Part shown: one piece after another, positions 24,331 through 34,067 of the stretch
Layout of the letters: the number at the start of each line of letters is the position of its first letter
Position numbering within the stretch: position 1 is the stretch's first letter
DNA from: Phoronis australis
Taxonomy: Eukaryota; Phoronida; Phoronidae
Direction: 5' to 3'
DNA: 60,000 bases
Assembly (NCBI GenBank): GCA_002633005.1
Contig: NMRA01000009.1
Coordinates: forward strand, 901,661 to 961,660
Made by a program: the position numbers and the translations under genes
The notes under the pieces: model-generated
What the model was told of the DNA's origin: nothing
What the model saw: the letters and a program-made list of their open reading frames with translations, nothing else
The model's database searches: none

Positions 24331-24528
24331 TTTGTGATCACTTTAGGGTAGGAGCCATCAGTCTTTAACCTGCGGCTAACTTCTAATTAGTTTATCTATA
24401 TAGTTTTAACATTCGGTCATTATACTTTGAGAAAACCTTAGTGCGACACTTGTTTCGTCGCTGGATTTCAAATTTCAATAAAATTTGCCGTTCACTAAAA
24501 CTTAAAGCGTTCAGTTATTTACTGAGAC

Positions 24529-24598
24529 ATGGGCGGCGCAGCACTGAAGAAAGTGGGGGGCTATAGCCCCCAGCCCCCTATGGTGCCCCGCCCATGTG
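24529..24598 (+). repeat. GC-rich hairpin short repeat, copy 2 (best)
   Basis: About 70 bp. Outer ends ACATGGGCGGCGC and CCCGCCCATGTG are inverted copies, and the core GGGGGCTATAGCCCCC is perfectly self-complementary. The whole unit can fold as a near-complete hairpin. Related copies lie at 6127, 7331 and 29150. Confidence 0.8.
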
Positions 24599-25107
24599 AG
24601 AGCAGTAACGCACACAATTCCTAAAAGTTCTTCCTAGCTGGAAGATAATATTTTGATTTATTTTTGTATGATTGCTGTTTTTCATTTTTGATATAAGGTT
24701 TTGTGATACACTTTATTTCATCAGTTGTTATCTCGTTTTCAAGATACGTAGTTTAAAAGTACGTATTACACCGATAATACTCTGAAATCCCAGTTCCGAC
24801 TGGAGTCCCCATGGCTCACGACTGAATTTGGTCACCGGTGTGAAGTTTACAGGCGACCTCATGGACTTTGTTCCTTATAATAGGTGTTTGTTGGTCCGGA
24901 ACTGGGGTTTACTGAAGACCAGGATCCTAGCAGGAATTTTGAGGCGCGGTCATGGAATCGTCTCATGTTAGTCTTTGCATTTAACAGTTTTTATGTATTG
25001 AAGATCTGAATATATTGCAGATAAAAATGCATTTGATTTTCACTTAATATTGTCGTGTTGTTTTTCAAGAAACTTAGATGAAAAAAATGAATTATTCATA
25101 TTGATAT

Positions 25108-25226
25108 ACTCACCTGCGTTTCTTGTGAGCGCGGAAGTTTCGCTGATAGCACCTGCAAGAAGACCGACCCCGCGGACAAAATGTCTGCCTGGGAGGGTTA
25201 TGAAAACGTCACACAATAAAAATATA
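25108..25226 (-). promoter_or_regulatory. candidate TATA box and non-coding first exon
   Basis: On the minus strand a GTATATTTTTA box (about 25217-25227) is followed by ~80 bp with no ATG, ending in a strong donor ACGCAG|GTGAGT (exon end 25114). This would make a 5' UTR exon for the CD225-like gene, translation starting in the next exon at 23569. Based on signals only. Confidence 0.35.
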
Positions 25227-25229
25227 CGG

Positions 25230-27175
25230 TCGTCGCCCTGACCGAGTTCATTTCAATTGTCATGAGAAGACCTGAATGAAAGAACTGGGCTGTGTGCCCA
25301 GTTTTGTATGACGTACATGTACCTGAAAGGGATCTATGGGCAACTTTCCAATGAACAAAATGGCGTTCCCGTCAGTGAATTGTAATCGTGCAGGTTTTGA
25401 ATTACGTAAAGGTCACACATAATAAAATGGGTGCAGTGATCTATGTTAGTATATTTTTAGCTATATTTTTACTGTTACAAGTCAAATAAATAATAACATT
25501 GTAACTTCTGTATAGCTTTGTCTTGTAAAGTATATGTTTATACTCTGTAAGGAAATCATTACACAACTGATGTACGAACTGAAGCGGTGTACATCGGCGA
25601 TCGCTAGCATTCAGTTAAAACATGATCTCAATCCTTCGAGTCCGATACCTGATCCCCGCGAATAGTGAATCGCTTTTGTGTGTTGTTCATGTTGGTCTTT
25701 GCTTTGTGCAGTGTTTTTGAAAGCTTTTATTCTATGTACAACGTGATGAAGGGTAAATATGAGTGTGGTATGTCACACGAAATTTCACAACAAAACGTCC
25801 TTGAATCAACATTTTCAGTTAGACTCTGTCTTACACGTGTTCCGAAATTTTATTAATATTCTGTTTTCGATTTACTTTTTCGTTTTATTTTATTTTGTTT
25901 GTATTTTAAAACATGTGAACAACTAAACCAAATAAGTAAAGAAAGTAAATCAAATGCTTTGCTGGTTCAAGTATTGAAAAGAAAAGATAAAAAGACGTAG
26001 GCCAGGTAAATTACAGTGCGTGTGTTTTTTTAATCTGAGCATTTGAGTACTTGTGTGGCTGTATGCACATGTAAATTACAGTGCGTGTGTTCTTTTAATC
26101 TAAGCCTTTGAGTACTTGTGTGGCCGTATGCACATGTAAATTACAGTGCGTGTGTTCTTTTAATCTAAGCCTTTGAGTACTTGTGTGGCTGTATGCACAT
26201 GTAAATTACACGTTCTTGTAAAGCTCTTAATAATCTACGAAGAAAACGTAGTCTTGGTGACTGAAGTGCAGTGCTGGCAAGATGTTGGCTCTACGTCACA
26301 GGATCTCGTATCATAAGCATTTAGCATACATCGTACTAATTTTAAAGAATATTTAATATTTAATTTAGCTTTATTTTGTTTAAAATTTCACAAAAGGATT
26401 CGCAAGAGCCAAACCAAATCAATCGAAACACCTGTCTGAACAACGCTCTTCCAAAATGGCATCGAAGTGAACAGATTTCATGAAGAATTCCTCTTTATAA
26501 TTTCTTGTCATCGCCATAAACTCATGGAGAAACCCTTACTGTGATTACACGTTTACTGACAACTTGTTACCGAAAACCGGCAGGTTTGAGAATTACTAGA
26601 AGTTATTGATATTACTTTCATTCGGTTGAGGAAGATGGCATTTGGTGGTTCAAATGGCAACAAACATGAAGAGAGGATCTTTAAAAACACAAATGATAAT
26701 CGGGGAGCAAATATAGGGACATGATATGTCTTACCACCGAAAAACGCATTTTTGGAATTATTGTTTTATTGGATAGAGTTCTTGGCGTTATCAGCTTTGA
26801 CAAGTACTCTAAAACCACAAAATCGGTTGTGTTTCGTTATTTCATAACAAATTATCTGCCAGCCCGATTCGTTGAAATCAACACCAGTAACTGCACACTT
26901 AAACAGAAATACTCTGCCATCTATCGAGTGCGGTTTAGCTCCGCCTGCTACGTGTTGGATTGCAACCGAGTTCGATCATATATTTAAAGCTATTCCGCGT
27001 AAGGGCTGATCTCAGAAAACCAATGTTCTTGCCGACAATATCATTTAAACTGCAATTTCACTAAATATTATTTTATGGAAAAAATATTATCTACCACCCA
27101 ATTCGTAGTCGCCAGCTCAAGTGCATGCGCACATTCGGGGGGACACTTTCATTCACTTGGTATTATCAGGAAGAG
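25230..27175. other. no gene recognised
   Basis: Short frames only, none convincing. It contains one 65-bp minisatellite at 26006-26211. Confidence 0.45.
26006..26211. repeat. 65-bp tandem repeat, three copies
   Basis: Three copies of a 65-bp unit beginning GTAAATTACAGTGCGTGTGT, 95% or more alike. Confidence 0.93.
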
Positions 27176-27179
27176 ATAA

Positions 27180-27588
27180 CCAGGGCCCGGTCTCTAATCT
27201 TTGTACTCGAAACGAACTCGAAACTATTTTTGGCAATTTCTCTGCTCCTTTTGTGCGAAATTAAGATAATTGGTTATCAGACTGTGTTCGAATACATTAT
27301 CGTTTATGCATAGGAGTTTCTAGTTCAAGTTTGCCGTTGAAGACCCTTATATTCGTGCTACAAACTCGAGTAAAAACTCGAAATTTCGAGTTCAAACTCG
27401 AACTTATTGCTTTAAAATTGGGTTTACAAACTGTGAACTAAGGGCAATAAATTATCCACGTAAGTTATTGTGTACTCGAGCATAAAATAATAGACTCTTA
27501 TCTTGAGTTCACCCAAAAGTAGAGTAGAAAATGCCAAACCTAATTTCGAGTTCCATTTCGAGTAAAAAGATTGGAGACCGGGCCCAGG
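27180..27588. mobile_element. MITE-like element with GGGCCCGGTCTC termini
   Basis: The ends are inverted copies: CAGGGCCCGGTCTCTAATCT on the left and, reverse complemented, CTGGGCCCGGTCTCCAATCT on the right, continuing ~14 bp inward through TACTCGAAA. Many short TCGAGTT/AACTCGAA motifs are clustered inside (27360-27410, 27475, 27545), as in subterminal transposase-binding repeats. About 410 bp with no coding capacity. A target-site duplication is not clear, so the superfamily is undetermined. Confidence 0.75.
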
Positions 27589-28182
27589 AAGGGACAACTG
27601 TTTTAGCGCATTTTAACGTATTTTCAAAGGTGATTTCAAAAGTAAATGTTAAAGTAGTCTGAAATCCAAGCATTGTGTTTGAAAGCTTAACTCTTTAGCT
27701 ATAAAATGACACCACTTTTGTCCCCAAAGACTTCATATTAATGGCACTGGAATGCTTTGAACATGACTTGTTTTACCCTTCCAAAAGATGCCTCTTCCCA
27801 GGCATGTACTCGGGCATGATCCTCTTTTTTGAACCAACAGATGTCACTAATATATGCAAATGAGGCTCGCATCGTCTACGTCATACGACGTCATACGGCG
27901 CGAGCTTCCAATTTGAACCCTCGAGTGCCTATAGTGAATGACTTGAAACGCAGTTCTATCTGATTGGGCAGATCTAAGAAAATTAAGAACTCATACAAGT
28001 CAATGTTCAAAGAACATTGATGGTTTCACATGAAAATACATTTAATTGTATTTGGATACGTTTGCATGTGTGTATGCGTGGACTTCGTCATTTTGCTTAA
28101 ATCCAGATTTAGAAGCAGGTGTTAGTCAAGAAATTAGCTGCTCCCGCCACGGTGGCCGGTGTCGTGGCGTCGCCGGGAAGTC

Positions 28183-28350
28183 TGATCCATGCATGCGCAA
28201 TTCGACGAACTAATGCTAGTCGCTGGTCAGCTCTGCTATGATTCATGCGCAATTCGACGAACTAATGCTAGTCGCTGGTCAGCTCTGCTATGATTCATGC
28301 GCAATTCGACGAGCTAATGCTAGTCGCTGGTCAGCTCCGCTATGATTCAT
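28183..28350. repeat. 52-bp tandem repeat, three copies
   Basis: Three copies of a unit containing GCGCAATTCGACGAACTAAT followed by GCTAGTCGCTGGTCAGCTC, nearly identical. Confidence 0.92.
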
Positions 28351-29146
28351 TTGAGACGTGCGGCTTAACTCGAACCTATACCCGTGTTCTGGCTCCAAGG
28401 TCGTTTTTTGACCCAGTTTCGGGAAAAGTTCATTTTAATACGGTCATTTCCTGAAGATTTTTTGGAAAGATATGATCCCGAAATCCTTGGCCTATAGAGC
28501 TGTATCAAAATTCCTTGTTGAAACACGGCCACTGGTCCAGCTTCTGCAGGGCGGCTGGGAAAATGAACGCGTGTCCCAAAAAATGCACACACTTCAACCC
28601 CTCAGTGCAGTTCAAGTTCTTTTCCCGTCAATCACTGTGCGCGGATTCTACTGCATGACTACACCTTATTTTTAACGTGGGTGCGCCACTGAGTCACAAC
28701 GTGTCCAGCCTTTGCAGTGTGCACGGGAATGGCAAGCAAACGATTCGGTCTAGAAGAACCTAAATTCATTGCACAATACTGGGAACTACAAGCATCAAGG
28801 AAGTGCAAAGACAATCTTTCCAAATTTATGAGCAATGACTTGAACTTCTTTTTTGATCTACGGTTTGTAAATTTTTGAATTTCATTAGTCTAGTTTTTAA
28901 TTCAATAAAGCATTTAGAGCTGCCCCACATTCAAGAAATACCCCTGTTATCGTTTAGGGTCCTTCTTTGCGATATGGTGGTCTGATGATGGATCGAATTT
29001 TTGCCTTCAGGCTTCAACTAAGTTCAGTGACGCATCGCCATTTCTTACAAGACAGCTTCTGTGCTGTGCACGAATGTTTTGTGTTTTTGATGAATTTGGA
29101 ATCTCAACTTCCCCTCATGAGTAGTTGGTAGTGTCATGCCGGAGGT

Positions 29147-29220
29147 GTACAGAAGGCGCAGTACTGAAAAAAGTGAGGGCTAAAGCCCCCTCAGCCCCCC
29201 TGTAGTGCACCGCCTATGGA
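29147..29220 (+). repeat. GC-rich hairpin short repeat, copy 3
   Basis: A diverged copy of the 24530 unit in the same orientation: AAGGCGCAGTACTGAAAAAA, then GAGGGCTAAAGCCCCCTC, then TAGTGCACCGCCTATGG. Confidence 0.65.
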
Positions 29221-29695
29221 CCACTGGAAAACTTGGACTGAATTAATACGCTCCGAAAAACTTTTGCTTCACAAATTTTCTCGAATTTTCGAAATACATG
29301 TATGAATGATTAAGTGCACATTTTCAAGGGCACTTAGACGACCTATGCTGCAAAAACGGAGACCCTAACAACAATTGTCCTGGCCAGGGCCCTCAAATGG
29401 TAAGCCATACACTGATACCGAGTTGTCAATGTTCTCTTGAATTTTCGCTCTGATCAGTATTCGAAGTCTTTCTTTTTTGTCTTTCCCCAGCCCCACACCT
29501 TTGTCGGTTGCCATGGTTTGACCCTGAGGCATGCAATTTTTTTGGGGTGGCACTCGCCCTCCCCCCGCTTACTAAGGTCCTGATGCAAGGAGTCCATCGT
29601 TGGTCCAAGGTCAATGTTGTGTTTCAACACGCATTCGTTGTATAGCTTGAACATTAAATTAAAGGTTTAAGAAATACAGTATCAGTTTTGCGCGT

Positions 29696-30998
29696 TTAAA
29701 GGCGAAGGCAACCTTTTTCATGTCATTTTTAGCAAAAATAATGTTCGTTGATTATCCCAGACATATTTTTCACTTATTTACTGCTTTTCGTAATTTAATT
29801 GATTACTCGTTGTCTACTCCGGAAGTGACGTTTTGGGAGGCAAGAATTTCGCGCCAATTTCTTTTCATATAGTCTGACTGAGAGCAGTCGAGTCAGTCAT
29901 TGTTCTACCTCGGTTGTGATAAGTTCGGTCGTCGTTTGCTTTTGCTTAGGAGTCAGTCAACATGCCACGCTGTTGCTGCGTACTGGGGTGTACTCATTAT
30001 TGTCTCACGTACAGAGTAAGAACTGTCCCACTTGCCTGAGTGTCCCGCGACACACTCCCACTGAAGAGTGATCTGAGCACCCAAGTTGCTTGCATCCCGC
30101 CGTGTGACTCCCTCGCCACACACCTGGCACCTTCCAAATAGCTCCAATACAAGTCCACAATAAACTTATCAAACTTAGGCTCACCGATCTGTTCATTGGA
30201 TGACGAACTGTCCTCTTCACTGGGTGTCGAACTGGGCCTGTATTCACTCCCACTACTCAACATCGCTGCAGGACTGCTTACAGGCTCTGGGCTCAGAGAC
30301 AACAGCACAGGGCGAATCACTGCTAGTTTCCGAAATTGCACGCAATGGGGTACGTTCGGAGGCACGGGTGACAGCAGATGAAGTGCCTCCAGTCAGTGTA
30401 TATAGTGGCCACAGCTCCCAAGGCTTCTCGCTTCAAAAACGCACTTCTCGGGGTTGGCGACGGGGCACTGCCGGGAATCGACAGCGACGGTATGGTACCC
30501 TTCTTAAGGCGTTGTTTTGCAGGGACCTTCATCAATTCAGCGTGCATATCTGTCATAATCTGACGGCAGACAATGCTTGCCACACACTCGGTAACCCTCC
30601 ACTGCTTTGTACGTTGCGTGGACGGGTAACTCTGCGTTCTTCACATGAACGAGCTAGCCAAGTACGCGAAGTGTGTCATCCTTCGGAAAGCGACGCAAGG
30701 TACCCAAAGCGCGTGTGAGACGTGGCATGTTGACTGACTTGTAAACAAAAGCAAACGACGACCGAACTGATCACAACCGAGGTAGAACAATGACTCACTC
30801 GACAGCTCTCACAGTCAGACTATAATGAAAAGAAATTGGCGCGAAACTCTTGCCTCCCCAAACGTCACTTCCGGAGTAGATGACGAGAAATTAATCAAAT
30901 TACGAAAAGTTGCAATTAAGTGAAAAATGTGTCTGGGATAATCAACGAACCTTATTTGTACTAAAAGTGACATGAAAAAAGGTTGCTTTCACCTTTAA
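29696..30998 (-). mobile_element. Kolobok/THAP-type DNA transposon derivative, TTAA target duplication
   Basis: A 1,295-bp element (29700-30994) is bounded on both sides by TTAA (29696-29699 and 30995-30998). The ends are AGGCGAAGGCAACC and, inverted, AGGTGAAAGCAACC, and the inverted arms run ~270 bp. TTAA duplication with AGG termini is characteristic of Kolobok elements; piggyBac shares the TTAA. Minus-strand coding remnants start near 30728 and include a THAP-like stretch (RFPKDD; later YRVCGKHCLPSDYDRYA with the C-x2-H ligand pair), a linker, and a zinc-ribbon-like piece (CQVCGEGVTRRDASNL, then WECVAGHSGKW). Stops and frameshifts break the frame, and no catalytic core is present, so it is non-autonomous. 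Confidence 0.8.
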
Positions 30999-31009
30999 TT
31001 GTGCGTGTA

Positions 31010-32820
31010 AAAGGGTTTATAGATTCGTACTGAATTTGTTGCTGCAACTTGTCTCATGGGCCTGTATCCGGCACGTGACCACAAATGTGGACACTAATTC
31101 GGCTATTGCGCAAGTCGACTGTAGCAAGGTGGCCAGTGAAAATGTAAGGCAGTGACAACTCGCATTTCTAGTCTCTTGTTATGAAAACCATTGAAGACAA
31201 TTACCAGCACCTGCAAACAAGAATTTTGAAGTATGGAGAATTTCAACAGGAGTTAGTTGTATACTTAGTCGCGAAGCTACCGACATTCCAGCCACAGTTA
31301 CTGCCGGTCCTTTGAAGCAATTATAGCACATATATACGAATTTTTAAGAATGGCAAGGGTGCGTTTTGTGTTGACGGAAATGTCCATGGCGTCAAGGAAT
31401 TTGAGGCATTTAATGATGAACAACACCTAGCAAAACTAACTTCCAAGTATGCATACTGTGGCGGAATTAAGAAATACGATTATGGCAGTGCTAACTGTAG
31501 CAGAACCACAAAGTGTGCTAAAATGGTAGAAAATTAGGCATAACATTTTTGTAGCCTGAGCAGATAAAAGGTTGATTGGCGCAAGAGAAGGCCGATGTCT
31601 TCAATGCTCAGAAAAATTTCGGCAGGCAAGAGACTTGCCAAGAAAACGACACAGTTGAGTCCGGGCATTCTAAAGGAAGAACTGCAGCCAATTCCAATTA
31701 TTCGGTGCAACTTCTCTCACCCGACAGTGTTGTTTCACGATACCGCAACCTCAAACAGCGTCAAAAGAAACGAAACGCGGAGGATGAGATATTACAGAGT
31801 ATTAATATTTATTCTTGGATACAGGTGTCCACCTCAAAATTAATTTCCCACGGCCATTCTTTATGCCAATAGCAATGTTTTCGTCAACTGAAGAACAGGA
31901 ATCATGACATCCCGCACGCTCCGTCTATGGTTCTGACACTTCAAACTTTTGTCAACACGACATGTAGCCGCAGAAAGTTTGATGTTGACCTCATTCTAAT
32001 CTCTGCAATCCACTGTCAGGGGACGAAAACAATTCAAAGTCCGCTCCTCGAAATAGGGCTTGCTTAGCTGGAATTCAGAACTGCGGTCATGAGAGTGTTT
32101 TCACCTCCTGATTGCGAAGCGATCGAGTGGTATCTTCATCAGCGCGTGCTCTCAGTGGGAGGTCACCGCTTTATCCACTCAAGCGCTCGACCAACAACTG
32201 ACGAGAGTCTCAGAACTCCCACATGCAAATTTGATATGCAAATGAGGGAGTACTTGACTACTGCGCCATCTATACATCGACGGAAAAGCTTAAATACCCG
32301 TGACTGCGTGTGGGAAGTTGCGATTGAGTGCTCTGAAGTCGATATTTTTAAAGTACAATTACACCACTGTTTAAGGTTGCAAAGTGAGTTTTTTGATATC
32401 TTTCTATAGAAAAAGCTTTAATCTCTCTGATAAAATCATCTGTTTCCTTTTAAACGAAACTTAAGTCCTGAAATTAGACCGGGGAAGGAGGCCAAAAACG
32501 GTGGTTTAGCTAGTTGTCCCTTCGTGGTTATCTCTTCCTGGTATTATTGAGTATCTCTTGTATTGCTCTGTCCGCTTCCTCAGATCCGTGTCTCTACTTA
32601 AAACTCCACGAAAAGAATTTTAACGCGAACCAGTTTAATCAAATAATGTTCTTTGGGCAAGACATGAATTGAAATAATTCAGAGATTAAGCGATTTTGTA
32701 ATTTCTGGTAGTGCACAAGCAAAATGGCCGCCACAGTTAAATGACATTGAGTTTTACTTATAGACACCTCGCGGCTGATGAAACTTATTCTGTGTCAATC
32801 TAAATAAATGACAGCAAAGG
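31010..32820. other. no gene recognised
   Basis: Short open frames, none with a recognisable domain or splice context. Possibly distal upstream sequence of the BRI3-like gene. Confidence 0.45.
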
Positions 32821-32835
32821 AGATAGTATTGCAAA

Positions 32836-33215
32836 ATGTGGGTAGATTTCGTGAGAGAGAGTATTGTAAAATGGAGGTAGATTTCGTGAGAGAGAGTTTT
32901 GTAAAATGGAGGTAGATTTCGTGAGAGAGAGTATTGTAAAATGGAGGTAGATTTCGTGAGAGAGAGAGAGAATTGTAAAATGGAGGTAGATTTCGTGAGA
33001 GAGAGAGCATTGTAAAATGGAGGTAGATTTCGTGAGAGAGAGTATTGTAAAATGGAGGTAGATTTCGTGAGAGAGAGTACTGTAAAATGGAGGTAGATTT
33101 CGTGAGAGAGAGTATTGTAAAATGGAGGTAGATTTCGTGAGAGAGAGTATTGTAAAATGGGGGTAGATTTCGTGAGAGAGAGTACTGGAAAATGGCGGTA
33201 GATTTCGTTTTGATT
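32836..33215. repeat. 31-35-bp GA-rich minisatellite, ~12 copies
   Basis: About twelve copies of ATTGTAAAATGGAGGTAGAT followed by TTCGTGAGAGAGAGT. Units vary mainly in the number of GA dinucleotides, typical of slippage. The long minus-strand frames here simply translate the repeat. Confidence 0.93.
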
Positions 33216-33663
33216 TCGTGAAAAATCTGACGGTTGGTACATGTTTTGACCACTGGAAGCATTCTCAGTGAGATTAACTATTTTACGATTGTAATGAAGC
33301 AATAAGTAATTTGTAAAAGCCAATTCCAAAGAATTAAGGCAGCAGAATGTTGATCTGTTCAAGAGTGACAATGGTCTATTATAACGTCATGGTGACGTCA
33401 AAGTTTAAAACGTTTCACGAAATATACAGTTGTTGATTAAGATGAACGACTTGTAGGACGATACGGTGAGACAACGTCGATCATGCTGGGAAGTGGAAGT
33501 ATGAGATAAAATAAAATAAAATACAAATAGGGTAAGTCTTTCAGAGATACACAATCACATATTCATTTTACCCCCTTTCTCGAGTTATTATCAGTTTTAT
33601 AATCGAGAGCTCAGCTGCTTACTAAGAAAAAAAATGATTAACGATTTTCGTGAAAGAAGGGAA

Positions 33664-33775
33664 TGAACAATGCGTCCCTACCAACAATGCGTCCCTACCA
33701 ACAATGCGTCCCTACCAACAATGCGTCCCTACCAACAATGCGTCCCTACCAACAGTGCGCCCCTACCAACAGTGC
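33664..33775. repeat. 17-bp minisatellite, ~6-7 copies
   Basis: Perfect or near-perfect copies of CAACAATGCGTCCCTAC; the last two carry CAACAGTGCG instead. It lies 300 bp upstream of the BRI3-like start codon. Confidence 0.95.
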
Positions 33776-34067
33776 GATTCTTTGCCGAAGAACACTTTCT
33801 ACGTCATTCTCTCGGATAAGGATTCGTTCATACCATGTTCTAAACTGTTAAAAGCATGCACAACTGGGTCTTGTGAAAGACTAGGTTGTTTTGGACTGAC
33901 TGAAATTAGATCCTGGCCATCTTTTACATGTAGGCCTACCTGTCAGAACTAGTGCACAACACAGCAGAACCTGAACGCCACGCGGCAGAACCGTGAAAAC
34001 GAGGCAGCAGAAACTGCGGGACGCTACAAAGCAGAACCATAGCGTCACGTAGTCTTCGCTCGCAATA

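Noticed and set aside
28729-28878. 49-codon plus-strand frame starting MASKRFGLEEPKF
   Set aside because: It has a reasonable start context, but it is short, matches no known domain and has no splice or promoter support.
30196-30718. Plus-strand frames of up to 172 codons between the Kolobok-like arms
   Set aside because: They are antisense shadows of the decayed minus-strand THAP-type transposase remnants.
32754-33371. 205-codon minus-strand frame with repeated Leu-Pro-Pro-Phe-Tyr motifs
   Set aside because: It follows the GA-rich minisatellite; the protein-like repeats are the DNA repeat read through. No splice or start context supports a gene.
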